Shown: positions 20,578 through 29,429, numbered from the stretch's first letter. The stretch is DNA of 64,000 bases from Rubrivivax sp. (GCA_016790225.1 JAEUOZ010000031.1:4403-68402); one strand, 5' to 3'. Made by a program: numbers and translations. The notes: generated from the sequence alone by a model not told the origin.

Positions 20578-22608
20578 TCAGCGCGGGGCGCTGCCGAACA
20601 GGGCATCGATGGCCGCGTGGAACAGCTTGAAGTCCAGCGGCTTGGTCCAGTAGTCGGCAAAACCCGCCTGGCGAGCGCGCTCGATGTCCCCCGGCAAAGC
20701 GTTGGCCGACAGTGCGATGCAGGGAATGCCTGCCGTCAGCGGATCGGCACGCAGGGCCTCGAACACCTGCTGCCCGCTCAGGTCGGGCAGCTGCATGTCC
20801 AGCAGCACCAGTGCGGGTTGCCACTCGCGGGCGCAGCGCAGGCCCTCGCTGCCGGTATCCGCCGTGCGCAGTTCCAGGCCAGGCCGCTGCGCGGCGAGCT
20901 CGGCCAGGATCATGGCGTTCACCGGGTTGTCCTCGACGTAGAGCACCCGGGCCGTCTGGGTGCCCAGCACGCTGCCGGTGGCCGCCAGCGCGAGCAGTTC
21001 CGGGCTGGCCAGCGGGCCGGCCAGCGCCTGTGCGGCCTCACCGTCCCGCAGGCGCAGCTCCAGGCAGGCCTCGCGCCCTTCGGCCGTGATCATCTGGATC
21101 GTGCCGCCCATGCGCTCGACCAGCGCCTTGACGATGGCCAGGCCCACGCCGGCGTCGGCATCTGCCGGGCCGCCCGAGACGGCCTCCTGAAAGGGCTCGA
21201 AGCCACGCGCGGGCAGTGGGGCGTCAGTTGCATCGCCGCCGTGGCGCACACGCAGGATGCACAGCCCGGCACCGCGCTGCGCCTGGAAGATCACGGTGCC
21301 GCCAGCGCGGCTCCGGTCCAGGGCGTGGTGACTCAGGTTGATCAGGACCTGCTTCAGTCGGGATGGATCGGCCAGCGCCGCGCCATCCAGCCGCCCGGCC
21401 AGCAGCTGCACCTGGCGCTGCGCCGCTGCCGACGCCAGCTGCTGCACGACGGCTTCCACCACCGGCTGCAGCGGAACCGATGTCAGCTGAAGGGCGGCCT
21501 CACCGCCTTCCAGGCGCGCCAGATCCAGCACGTCGTCGATGAGTGAAAGCAGATGCCGGCCGGCGGTGAGGATCTGCGCCACGCGCTGCTGGCGTGTCGC
21601 GGCATCGTCCTGGGTCTCCTCGGCCTGAAGCAGCTGGGCAAAGCCCAGCACGGCGTTCAGCGGTGTGCGCAGCTCATGGCTCATGCGCGACAGGAAATGC
21701 GTCCTGGCCTGGAGCTCCAGCAGCGCCGCGCGCTGCGCTTCCTGGGCCTGCCGGGCCTGCCGCACCGCATCCACGCTCCAGTTGAGCCCCACGCGCCGCA
21801 CGGGTGCGCCGTTGGCGTCGCACTCGGTGATCGAGCGCGAGGCCAGCCAGCGCCAGCTGCCATCGGGCCAGCGCACGCGAAATTCGTACTCCAGCGGCAG
21901 CGGGTTGTGGATGTCGCGCATCGCGTCGTCGACAACGGGGAGGTCCTGCGGGTGGATCAGGTGCCTCTGAGCGATGCCGGCCACCGCGTCCGGCTGGGGT
22001 TCCAGGCCGCGCAGGCGCCACATCTGCCGATCCCAGACGGTGACGCCCGTGGCGACATCGTGTTCCCAGAGACCCACTTCCACGGCGGCGGCAATGAGCC
22101 GCTCCCGGGCTGCGCGCTGCGGCCCATTCCGCTGCGCCAGCTGCCGGGCTTCGGAGACATCGCTGGCCATCACGTGCACGAGGGCAGAGGCTTCGCCGCC
22201 GTCGCGCTCAGCAGCCAGGCGCGCATGCAGGAGCCGCCCATCGGCGGTGTCCGGCGCGCTCCCACGGATCCTCAGCAAGCAGGTCACTTCAGTCGCTGAA
22301 CGGGCAGCGCCTTCAAGAGCCGCCTGCAGCACGCTGCGGTCTTCCGGATGCACACAGTCCGTCAGCGCGCGTGTTTCGAGTCCGTCGCTCCCGCAGCGCA
22401 GCCCGAGCAGCGTTTCGGCTGAGGCATTCAGGTAGACACGATCACGGGTCAGGTCGTGGGTCCAGAGGGCGGGCGGATGCCGGAGAAAGACGGCCAGCTG
22501 CCGCTCATGCAGACCGTCAGCCGGCCGCCCTGCGCCAGCGGCTCCGGCATCCGTGCCGGCCGCGCGCGAAGGCTCTGCGGCGAAAGGGTCGCGCGTCGTG
22601 TCACGCAT
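20578..22608 (-). CDS. Hybrid sensor histidine kinase (PAS-PAS-DHp-CA-REC) with degenerate ATP site
   Basis: The 676-residue protein has two PAS regions (about 40-155 and 170-285, the second a PAS_3 type with WPDGSWRWLASRS), then a DHp helix with the phospho-His in SRMSHELRTPLNAVLG. A CA domain follows at about 375-530 and a receiver at about 550-672 with Asp in LLDMQLPD and Lys in YWTKPLD. No membrane segment is seen. The CA domain is odd: the N box reads INLSHHALD, so the metal-binding Asn is His, and the G1 box reads RHGGDAT in place of DxGxG. The G2 box GVGLAIVKAL is kept. No cognate response regulator is adjacent. Confidence 0.88.
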   Translation of the reverse strand: MRDTTRDPFAAEPSRAAGTDAGAAGAGRPADGLHERQLAVFLRHPPALWTHDLTRDRVYLNASAETLLGLRCGSDGLETRALTDCVHPEDRSVLQAALEGAARSATEVTCLLRIRGSAPDTADGRLLHARLAAERDGGEASALVHVMASDVSEARQLAQRNGPQRAARERLIAAAVEVGLWEHDVATGVTVWDRQMWRLRGLEPQPDAVAGIAQRHLIHPQDLPVVDDAMRDIHNPLPLEYEFRVRWPDGSWRWLASRSITECDANGAPVRRVGLNWSVDAVRQARQAQEAQRAALLELQARTHFLSRMSHELRTPLNAVLGFAQLLQAEETQDDAATRQQRVAQILTAGRHLLSLIDDVLDLARLEGGEAALQLTSVPLQPVVEAVVQQLASAAAQRQVQLLAGRLDGAALADPSRLKQVLINLSHHALDRSRAGGTVIFQAQRGAGLCILRVRHGGDATDAPLPARGFEPFQEAVSGGPADADAGVGLAIVKALVERMGGTIQMITAEGREACLELRLRDGEAAQALAGPLASPELLALAATGSVLGTQTARVLYVEDNPVNAMILAELAAQRPGLELRTADTGSEGLRCAREWQPALVLLDMQLPDLSGQQVFEALRADPLTAGIPCIALSANALPGDIERARQAGFADYWTKPLDFKLFHAAIDALFGSAPR

Positions 22609-22613
22609 CGCCG

Positions 22614-22625
22614 GAGTCTAGACTC
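22614..22625. promoter_or_regulatory. 12-bp perfect palindrome upstream of the hybrid kinase gene
   Basis: GAGTCTAGACTC is a perfect palindrome six bases ahead of the start codon of the hybrid kinase gene. It could be a protein-binding site or an RNA feature near the ribosome site. No Shine-Dalgarno sequence is otherwise visible there. Confidence 0.35.
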
Positions 22626-22741
22626 ACCCGGCACTGCGCCGAGGTCCAAAGTGAACGGTCCTTGAGCGCCTGGGCCCGGCGTTCGGGCGCGCGACGGGGC
22701 CCCGGCGTGCTGGAGCAGCGCCCGTCGCTACTGCCCTGGCC

Positions 22742-23821
22742 TCACGCCGCCGGGCTGGCCTGTACCGGCTTGCGAGGCAAGGGCAGTGCCACGGTCTGCA
22801 GACCAGACGCCTGCCGCGCGCGCAGCTGGCCGCAGCCGCCCTCCACATCCTGTGCGGCCGATTGACGCAGCCGGGTCAGCACACCGCGGCGGTTCAGTTC
22901 GCGTGTCATCGCGACCGCGTGCTCGTGCGCGGGCCGCTGCCAGGGCACGCCGTCCACGGCGTTCATGGGAATCAGGTTGAGCATCATGTGCCGTCCCTTG
23001 AGCCCCAGGGCCAGGGCTTCCAGCTCGTCAGGGCCATCGTTGACGCCGGCCAGCAGCGTCCACTGCACCTGCACCGGATAGCCCGTCGCGCGCGCATAGG
23101 CGTCTGCCTGCGCCAGCAGCAAGTCCACCGGCATGCGCGGTGCGCGCGGCAGCAGCTGGGCGCGGCGCGCCTCATCGCAGCTGTGCAGCGACAGCGCCAG
23201 TGCTGGCTTGACCGGGCCCTGCGGCAGGCGCTCGAAGACCCGGGCATCGCCCACGGTGGAGAAGACGAGGTTCTTGTGCGCGATGGCGCCGGCCGTGCCC
23301 AGCAGCTCGATCGCCTCCATCACCGCATCCAGGTTGTGCGCCGGTTCGCCCATGCCCATGAACACCACCTTGTTCACGGCGCGCAGCCGGCGCGCCAGCG
23401 CCACCTGGGCCACGATCTCGGCCGAGCCCAGCTGCCGCAGCAGCCCGCCCTGCCCGGTCATGCAGAACACGCAGCCCACGGCACAGCCGAGCTGCGTGGA
23501 GACACACAGCCCGCCGCGCGGCAGCAGCACGCTTTCCACCGTCTGCCCATCGGCCAGGCGCACCAAGAGGCGCTGGCCGCCGTCTTCGGCCGGATGGGCG
23601 GATTGCAGCGTGGCCAGCGAGGCCAGCATCTGCTCGGCCTCGGGCCAGTCTTCGCGCAGCGCACGGGGCAGGAACTGATCGGCCTGGCGGCGCGGGCGCG
23701 ACAGCGGCAGCGCCTGCGTCCAGGTGCGCAGCAGGTGGCGCTCATGACGCGGCAAGGCCCCCAGCGCGCGCCATCGCGCACGCCAGGCCTCGATATGGGA
23801 AAACCCGTTCAGGACTTGCAT
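22742..23821 (-). CDS. RlmN/Cfr-family radical SAM RNA methyltransferase paralog
   Basis: The 359-residue protein has the radical-SAM cluster motif CAVGCVFC, the upstream LLPRGGLCVSTQLGC segment, GMGEPAHNLDAV, and the C-terminal GGCGQLRAR carrying the Cys that forms the methyl-transfer adduct in RlmN and Cfr. It therefore has the residues for C2 or C8 methylation of adenosine in RNA. The housekeeping rlmN of this group usually lies near ndk and hisS; neither is here, so this looks like a second family member. ATG at 23821 was chosen over an upstream GTG. It diverges from the acyl-CoA synthetase gene with only 56 bp between starts. Confidence 0.82.
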   Translation of the reverse strand: MQVLNGFSHIEAWRARWRALGALPRHERHLLRTWTQALPLSRPRRQADQFLPRALREDWPEAEQMLASLATLQSAHPAEDGGQRLLVRLADGQTVESVLLPRGGLCVSTQLGCAVGCVFCMTGQGGLLRQLGSAEIVAQVALARRLRAVNKVVFMGMGEPAHNLDAVMEAIELLGTAGAIAHKNLVFSTVGDARVFERLPQGPVKPALALSLHSCDEARRAQLLPRAPRMPVDLLLAQADAYARATGYPVQVQWTLLAGVNDGPDELEALALGLKGRHMMLNLIPMNAVDGVPWQRPAHEHAVAMTRELNRRGVLTRLRQSAAQDVEGGCGQLRARQASGLQTVALPLPRKPVQASPAA

Positions 23822-23877
23822 GTGGCTCGCAGTGTAGGCACGCACCGCAGAATGCGGCCCACAGGAGACAGGACGAC

Positions 23878-25410
23878 ATGAACCTTGCGCAATGGCTGCA
23901 GCGCAATGCGCGCATCCACGGCTGGCGCCCGGCCGTGGCCCATGGCCCGCGGGTCAGCTACCGCTATGCCGATCTGAGCAGCGCCTGCGCGCGCCTGGCG
24001 GCGGGTCTTGCGCGCCTGGGCCTGCAGCCGGGAGACCGGTTGGGCCTCTACATGGCCAACAGTCCAGATTATGTGCTCGCGATCTGGGCCGCCTGGTGGC
24101 GCGGGCTGGTCATCGTGCCCCTCAATGCGCGGCTGCACGGTCGCGAGGCGGCCTGGATCCTGAGGCACAGCGGCGCGCGTGCGGTGATCGTCGACGAGCC
24201 GCACGAGGCCGAGCTCTCGGCTCACGTGCCGCCGACGGTGCTGCGCCTGCGGGATCTTGCGCCGCTGATGTCGCGGCCTGCCGATGCGGACGGCGAGCAC
24301 CCGGCGGAGCGGGCCGAGGACGATCCGGCCTGGCTGTTCTACACCAGCGGCACCACCGGTCGTCCCAAGGGCGTGACGCTCAGCCACCGCAACCTGCGCT
24401 GGGCGACGATGGCCTATGTGGCCACCGTGCAGCCGGTCGCCCCGGGAGACAGCTGCCTGCACCCGGCACCGCTGTCGCACGGCAGCGGCATGTACCACCT
24501 GCCCTATGTGATGAACGCGGGCGTGAACGTCATCCCCTTGTCGCCCACGCTGGACGAAGCCGAGCTGTTTGCGCTGAGCCAGCACTGGCCCCGCGCGTCG
24601 TTCTTTGCCGCGCCCACCATCGTCAACCGGCTGGCGGCGCACGCGATGGCCCACCAGCCGCCGCTGGACGGCCTGGCCACCATCGTCTATGGCGGCGCGC
24701 CCATGTACCAGGCGGATTTCGAGACCGCGCGCGCCGCGCTGGGCCCGCATCTGGCCCAGATCTACGGCCAGGGCGAGAGCCCCATGACCATCACCGTGCT
24801 GCCGCGCAGCGTCATCGAGGACACCAGCCACCCGCTGTGGGCGCAGCGCGTGGCATCGGTCGGCCACGCGCAGCCGATGGTCGAGCTGAGCATCCGCGGC
24901 GCGGACGGCCGCGCGCTGCCACATGGCGAGCCGGGCGAAGTCTGCGTGCGCGGCGAGGTGGTGATGGCGGGCTACTGGCAGCAGCCCGAGGCCACGGCCG
25001 CGGCGATCCGCGACGGCTGGCTGTGGACGGGCGACATCGGACGGCTCGATGCCGACGGCTTCCTGACGCTGCTGGATCGCAGCAAGGATCTGGTCATCAG
25101 CGGTGGCAACAACATCTACCCGCGCGAAGTGGAAGAAGTGCTGCTGCAGCACCCGGCGGTGGCCGAGGTGGCCGTCATCGGCCGGCCGGACGCGCAGTGG
25201 GGCGAATCGCTGGTGGCCTTCGTGGTGACGCGACAGCCGGTGGACGCCAGCGCGCTGGATTCGCACTGCCTGTCGATGATCGCGCGCTACAAGCGCCCGA
25301 AGGAGTACCGCTTCGTGGGCGCGCTGCCCAAGAACCACTACGGCAAGGTCTTGAAGACCGAATTGCGGCTGCAGGAGCAGCAGCGCGCTGCGCCAGAGGG
25401 CTCAGATTGA
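23878..25410 (+). CDS. AMP-dependent acyl-CoA synthetase/ligase
   Basis: The 510-residue enzyme has the ATP loop YTSGTTGRPKGVTLSH, the acyl-site motif YGQGESPMT, the adenylate motif WTGDIGRLDADGFL and the C-terminal GGNNIYPREVEE. The catalytic Lys is in NHYGKVLKTELR. It activates a carboxylic acid to its acyl-CoA through an acyl-adenylate. Chain preference cannot be told; medium/long-chain fatty acid or malonyl/aryl ligases are possible. The start ATG has AGGAGACAGG upstream. Its 3' end overlaps a small convergent gene by 9 bp. Confidence 0.9.
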   Translation: MNLAQWLQRNARIHGWRPAVAHGPRVSYRYADLSSACARLAAGLARLGLQPGDRLGLYMANSPDYVLAIWAAWWRGLVIVPLNARLHGREAAWILRHSGARAVIVDEPHEAELSAHVPPTVLRLRDLAPLMSRPADADGEHPAERAEDDPAWLFYTSGTTGRPKGVTLSHRNLRWATMAYVATVQPVAPGDSCLHPAPLSHGSGMYHLPYVMNAGVNVIPLSPTLDEAELFALSQHWPRASFFAAPTIVNRLAAHAMAHQPPLDGLATIVYGGAPMYQADFETARAALGPHLAQIYGQGESPMTITVLPRSVIEDTSHPLWAQRVASVGHAQPMVELSIRGADGRALPHGEPGEVCVRGEVVMAGYWQQPEATAAAIRDGWLWTGDIGRLDADGFLTLLDRSKDLVISGGNNIYPREVEEVLLQHPAVAEVAVIGRPDAQWGESLVAFVVTRQPVDASALDSHCLSMIARYKRPKEYRFVGALPKNHYGKVLKTELRLQEQQRAAPEGSD

Positions 25411-25617
25411 GAGCTTGCGCGCCAGGCGACAGGCGGCTTCGCGCAGGGCTTCCACCGAGGAATGCGATGCCTTGCTCAGGCAGTCATGGGCATAGGCACG
25501 GTCGGACTGGATACGCTCGACATGCACGTGGTGGCCCTCATGAGACATGAGCCACTTGAAGTCGATGATGTCGACCAGATGCACGGCTTGCTGTTCGCGG
25601 GCACTGACGCTGTTCAT
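25402..25617 (-). CDS. Small conserved hypothetical protein
   Basis: A 71-residue protein from ATG at 25617, with AAAGGTG about a dozen bases upstream. It is polar, with a His-rich stretch (HEGHHVHVER), one internal Cys pair spread apart, and a basic helical C-terminus (EALREAACRLARKL). There is no signal or membrane segment. The composition is less GC-rich than the neighbours. I do not recognise a named family, though short proteins of this kind recur in Burkholderiales. It is divergent from the dioxygenase gene at 25768. Confidence 0.65.
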   Translation of the reverse strand: MNSVSAREQQAVHLVDIIDFKWLMSHEGHHVHVERIQSDRAYAHDCLSKASHSSVEALREAACRLARKLSI

Positions 25618-25767
25618 GGCTGATTTGCACCTTTGATGCATTGCACCATAACGACGAAACATTCACACAGGCTGACGTCCGATTAGAGGGTGTGGCCTGG
25701 ATTTCGGCAGCAGGAGCAGGCAGACAAAGCCCGTTCAGTTGCCGCTTATCAACTGACAGAAGCTTTC

Positions 25768-26511
25768 ATGTCACTTTTTGCACCCGGAACACCAGAACAA
25801 CGCTTGCGGCAGGCGGGTTATTCCGTTCTGGAAGCCGCGGACGTGGCGCGCCGCGCCGAGGTATCGGTCTCGGAATTGGCCGGGCTCGCACCGTTCTGGG
25901 GCGATCTGCCGCCCGATGCCCACTTGCGCGATGGCGGGCGCTACCGCAGGCGGCGCCATGCCAGCTACCTTGTCATGCCGACGGGGGAGGTGCAGGCGGT
26001 GCCGCACCGCGCGCACTGGCAGCCGCAGGAGTACAACGCGCTGCACGGGGGCCTGGAGCGCTGGTTCGAGCCGCTCGATCCGGCCATGGCCCGGGCGCCT
26101 GGATTTATCGGCCTGCTGCGCGCCTTCGCGCCCTTGGCCGAGCTGATCCAGCCTGGAACGCCGTGCTGGTTTGTCGAAAGCCATCCGTTTCGCATCGATT
26201 GCACCGGCGGCATCGGCCGGCCCACCCCCGAAGGGGCGCACCGAGATGGTGTCGATCTGGTGGTCGTGCTGTTGGTCGAGCGCCACGCCATCCGCGGCGG
26301 CGAGACCCGGGTGTTCGAAGCGCAGGGCCCGAACGGCGTGCGCTTCACGCTGCAAGAGCCCTGGAGTGCCCTGGTGCTGGACGACGCGCGCGTGATCCAC
26401 GAAAGCACGCCCATCCAGCCGGCGAAGGCCGATGGTGCCGGCTGGCGCGATACGCTGGTGCTCACCTACCGCCGTCACGGCTTTCAGGATCCGCCGGCGC
26501 AGCCCGGCTGA
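25768..26511 (+). CDS. 2-oxoglutarate/Fe(II) dioxygenase, amino-acid hydroxylase-like (2OG-Fe_Oxy_2)
   Basis: The 247-residue protein fits the free-amino-acid hydroxylase family that includes isoleucine 4-hydroxylase. The iron ligands are HRD (in GAHRDGVDLVVV) and the distal His in RVIHEST. The 2-oxoglutarate Arg follows in DTLVLTYRR. It would hydroxylate an amino acid side chain with O2 and 2-oxoglutarate. I start it at ATG 25768, since the protein aligns from there and the upstream part looks non-coding. It is 38 bp from the PLP dehydratase gene, suggesting a shared pathway for a hydroxylated or beta-hydroxy amino acid. The substrate is not known. Confidence 0.8.
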   Translation: MSLFAPGTPEQRLRQAGYSVLEAADVARRAEVSVSELAGLAPFWGDLPPDAHLRDGGRYRRRRHASYLVMPTGEVQAVPHRAHWQPQEYNALHGGLERWFEPLDPAMARAPGFIGLLRAFAPLAELIQPGTPCWFVESHPFRIDCTGGIGRPTPEGAHRDGVDLVVVLLVERHAIRGGETRVFEAQGPNGVRFTLQEPWSALVLDDARVIHESTPIQPAKADGAGWRDTLVLTYRRHGFQDPPAQPG

Positions 26512-26549
26512 GCCCCTGCCCCTCGAACCTGCATTCAACCGGAGAGACC

Positions 26550-27566
26550 ATGCCCACGCCAACCGGCCCGCTGGCCATTCAGTACGCCGACATCGCGGCG
26601 GCGGCCGAGCGCCTGCGAGGCCATGCGCACCGCACGCCGGTGCTGCGCTCGCGCACGATCGATGCCCGCACGGGCGCGCAGGTCTTCTTCAAGGCCGAGA
26701 ACCTGCAGCGCATGGGGGCCTTCAAGTTCCGCGGAGCCTTCAATGCCCTGAGCCGGTTCTCGCCCGCGCAGCGCGAGCGCGGCGTGATCGCCTTTTCATC
26801 CGGCAATCACGCGCAGGCCATCGCGCTGTCGGCGCAACTGCTGCAGATGCCCAGCGTCATCGTGATGCCGCAGGACGCGCCGCCCGCCAAGGTGGCGGCC
26901 ACGCGCGGCTACCAGGCCGGCGATCCACGCAGCGAAGTCGTCTTGTACGACCGTTACACGCAGGATCGCGAGGCCATCGGCCGTGAACTGGCTGCCCAGC
27001 GCGACATGACCCTGATCCCGCCCTTCGATCATCCGGATGTGATGGCCGGGCAGGGCACGGCGGCGGCCGAACTGATCCAGCAGACGGCTGACGGCGGCCC
27101 GCTGGACGCCTTGCTGGTCTGCGTCGGCGGTGGCGGCCTGATCTCGGGCTGCGCCGTCGCGGCCACGCATCTGAATCCGGGCATCGCCATCTGGGGTGTG
27201 GAGCCCGAGGCCGGCAACGATACGCAGCAGAGCCTCGCGCGGGGCGAGATCGTGCGCATCGCCACGCCCCGCACCATTGCCGACGGCGCGCAGACCGAAG
27301 CCAGCGGCCGCTTCACCTTTCCGGTCATCCAGGCCTTGGTGGAGGGCATCGTCACGGTCAGTGACGAACAGCTGGTGGCCACGCTGCAGCTGATGGCCGA
27401 GCGCATGAAGATCGTCGTCGAGCCCACCGGCGCGCTGGCGGCTGCGGCGCTGCTGCACCGTGCCGAGGGCCTGCCCGATCTGCGCGGCCGGCGCGTGGGG
27501 GTGATCATCAGCGGCGGCAATGTGGACCTGAGCCGCTGGGGTCCATGGTTGGCTCAGGGCCGCTGA
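26550..27566 (+). CDS. Threonine/serine dehydratase-like PLP enzyme (fold type II)
   Basis: The 338-residue enzyme has the PLP Lys in MGAFKFRGAFNAL, the substrate loop FSSGNHAQA, the phosphate-binding CVGGGGLISG and the C-terminal IISGGNVDL. It lacks the ACT-like regulatory domain of biosynthetic IlvA, so it resembles catabolic threonine dehydratase, serine racemase or hydroxyaspartate dehydratase. ATG at 26550 has GGAGAGACC directly upstream. It is probably co-transcribed with the 2-oxoglutarate dioxygenase. The product would be a 2-keto acid and ammonia. Confidence 0.87.
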   Translation: MPTPTGPLAIQYADIAAAAERLRGHAHRTPVLRSRTIDARTGAQVFFKAENLQRMGAFKFRGAFNALSRFSPAQRERGVIAFSSGNHAQAIALSAQLLQMPSVIVMPQDAPPAKVAATRGYQAGDPRSEVVLYDRYTQDREAIGRELAAQRDMTLIPPFDHPDVMAGQGTAAAELIQQTADGGPLDALLVCVGGGGLISGCAVAATHLNPGIAIWGVEPEAGNDTQQSLARGEIVRIATPRTIADGAQTEASGRFTFPVIQALVEGIVTVSDEQLVATLQLMAERMKIVVEPTGALAAAALLHRAEGLPDLRGRRVGVIISGGNVDLSRWGPWLAQGR

Positions 27567-28309
27567 TCCCGCCCGTCGGCGTCTGACGCCTTCAGCGGCC
27601 CGTCAGGGGCACGGTCGGCGTCGAGGCCGGGAGCCAGCGCAGCGCCCGCCATCAGCGGCAGGTAGTGATCCGTCGTGACGCCCATCGAGACATAGATGCT
27701 GGTCAGCGCCTCGATGCCGACATCGGCCGGACTCACCCATTCGGCAGGCAGGTAGAGCAGGCCACCGCCCACGGGCACGGGCGCGGTGGGCACGATCACG
27801 CCCAGGTAGGGCCGGCCGCCGATATTCACCGGCCGGGGTGTCGACAGCAGCGCCAGCACGGCGGCGCGGCCGGATTCGCCTTCTGCGGGCGCGCCCCCGA
27901 AGTGGCACCACACGGCACTCATGGACTTCAGGCCCTCGGCATCCGTCTGCGAGAAAAGCCCGACCATCTTGTGCAGGATTTCGTAGAGCGCGCCGACCAG
28001 CGGGATGCGCGTGAGCACCGCGCGCAGCACCCGGTTGAAGCCCTGCTGCAGGCCGGCCTCCGCCAGCACGCCCAGCGCAAAGATCGCAGCCAGCACGATG
28101 CCGATGCCGATGCCGTAGCTCACGATCTCCGAGCCGGTGACGCCCAGCCCCACTTGCGACAGCGCGTGGCCGATGCGGCTCTGCGGGCCCACGAAGCGCA
28201 CGATCAGGCTCAGTGCCCAGGCAATGACGGCCACGGTTGCAGCCAGCGGCAAGGCCACCAGCGCACCGGTCACGAACACGCCCAACACGCGGGACAAGGG
28301 TCTCTTCAT
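27554..28309 (-). CDS. DUF502 family membrane protein
   Basis: A 251-residue protein with two strong N-terminal membrane segments (FVTGALVALPLAATVAVIAW and IGIVLAAIFALGVLAEAGL). The DUF502 core follows, with RIPLVGALYEILHKMVGLF and a VIVPTAPVPVGGGLLYLP segment. Proteins of this family are inner-membrane and of unknown role. The start ATG at 28309 gives the usual family length. The 3' end overlaps the dehydratase gene by 13 bp in convergent orientation. Confidence 0.85.
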   Translation of the reverse strand: MKRPLSRVLGVFVTGALVALPLAATVAVIAWALSLIVRFVGPQSRIGHALSQVGLGVTGSEIVSYGIGIGIVLAAIFALGVLAEAGLQQGFNRVLRAVLTRIPLVGALYEILHKMVGLFSQTDAEGLKSMSAVWCHFGGAPAEGESGRAAVLALLSTPRPVNIGGRPYLGVIVPTAPVPVGGGLLYLPAEWVSPADVGIEALTSIYVSMGVTTDHYLPLMAGAALAPGLDADRAPDGPLKASDADGRDQRP

Positions 28310-28419
28310 CGCTTCATTATCAGGAGTGCAACACCCACCCGCCCCGCTTGACTCAACGCAAGACCCCATGGGCTGCCGCGGTGTCAGATTCGGCCCGAAT
28401 CCAACACCGGAGTTTCCCC

Positions 28420-28581
28420 ATGCATGCTCTTCGCGACTTCTTCTCGACCGATTACGGCCTGCTGAGCGCCTTCGTCATCGCCTTCACGATCGGCATGGGT
28501 GTCTTCTTCGCGCGCTTCATCTCCAGCAACATGCGCAAGGACGCTGCTGCCGCGGCCAAGGCGGGCGAGCGCTCGTCCTGA
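28420..28581 (+). CDS. DUF3149 small membrane protein
   Basis: A 53-residue protein with the DUF3149 pattern: an N-terminal FFSTDYGLLSAFVIAF, one membrane helix through GMGVFFARFI, and a charged tail (RKDAAAAAKAGERSS). It lies alone between two minus-strand genes. Members are short inner-membrane proteins of unknown role found widely in proteobacteria. Confidence 0.8.
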   Translation: MHALRDFFSTDYGLLSAFVIAFTIGMGVFFARFISSNMRKDAAAAAKAGERSS

Positions 28582-28620
28582 TGGCGGCCCTGCCGGCCTT
28601 CGGGCTCCGGCTGTGCAGCG

Positions 28621-29400
28621 TCAGGCCGCGTCGCGGACGTCGGCCACCGGCTGGCTGCCGAAATCCGGTCTGTCCAGGTAGTTCAACAGTTTGAGGGCGC
28701 AGGCCTGCGGCGTATCGAGCTGACCGCGTGCCTTCAAGGCCTCGAACTGCGCCTGCGCCGCAAACACCTTCGGATCGGCTGAGCGCAGCTGCAGTTGCAT
28801 GTCGGTATCGATCACGCCCGGCGCGAGCGATACCGAACGGGCGCCCAGGGGCCGCTCGGCCTGTTCCAGCGCGATCGCGCGGCTCATGTGATCCAGGCCT
28901 GCCTTCACGGCGCAGTAGACCGTCGAACCTGCCATCGCGCGCCGGCCCAGGCCGGACGAGATGTGCAGCAGCTTGCGCGGCGCCGGCCAGCCCGCCGTGG
29001 CACGCAGGAAGACGGCGCTCAGCAGCAGCGGCGCTTCCAGGCCCAGCCGCACGTCGCGCGCCATCTGCTCTGCGCTCCAGTCCTCCACCGGCGCCAGTTG
29101 AGACAGCCCGGCGGCGTTGTTGATCAGATTCAGGGGCAGCGTCGGCGCGGCAGCGTACTGCGCCCGAACCGAGCCCAGCCAGGCCTCCAGGCGCGCCGCG
29201 GCGGCCTCGGGTGCGGCCAGGTCGCAGGCCCACTGTTCCAGGCGACCATCGCCGGGATCCAGGCCCGGATCGGGCTGGCGTTGAAGGGTCAGTACGCGAT
29301 GACCGCGTACGAGCAGCAGGGCGGCCAGCGCCCGCCCCAGACCTCGGGACGCGCCCGTGACGATGCTCAGGGCCGAAGGCAGGCTGTCAGGATGGCTCAT
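28621..29400 (-). CDS. SDR family oxidoreductase (benzil/sepiapterin-reductase-like)
   Basis: The 259-residue SDR has the cofactor motif TGASRGLGRALA, an NNAAG motif, the catalytic Ser in HISSGLG, and YCAVK as YxxxK. It differs from typical fatty-acid-type SDRs by ending in LLNYLDRPDFGSQPVADV and by the APGVIDTDMQ segment, a pattern seen in benzil/sepiapterin reductase-like enzymes. NADPH is the likely cofactor. The substrate is unknown. Starts at 29400 or 29412 are both possible; neither has a good ribosome site. Confidence 0.85.
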   Translation of the reverse strand: MSHPDSLPSALSIVTGASRGLGRALAALLLVRGHRVLTLQRQPDPGLDPGDGRLEQWACDLAAPEAAAARLEAWLGSVRAQYAAAPTLPLNLINNAAGLSQLAPVEDWSAEQMARDVRLGLEAPLLLSAVFLRATAGWPAPRKLLHISSGLGRRAMAGSTVYCAVKAGLDHMSRAIALEQAERPLGARSVSLAPGVIDTDMQLQLRSADPKVFAAQAQFEALKARGQLDTPQACALKLLNYLDRPDFGSQPVADVRDAA

Positions 29401-29429
29401 GGCAGCGAGCATACGATGCCCGCTCGACC

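Noticed and set aside
23892..25550. 552-codon plus-strand open frame overlapping the acyl-CoA synthetase
   Set aside because: It is a +1 or +2 shadow of the synthetase, Arg/Ala/Gly-rich with no motif, and runs on through the small minus-strand gene.
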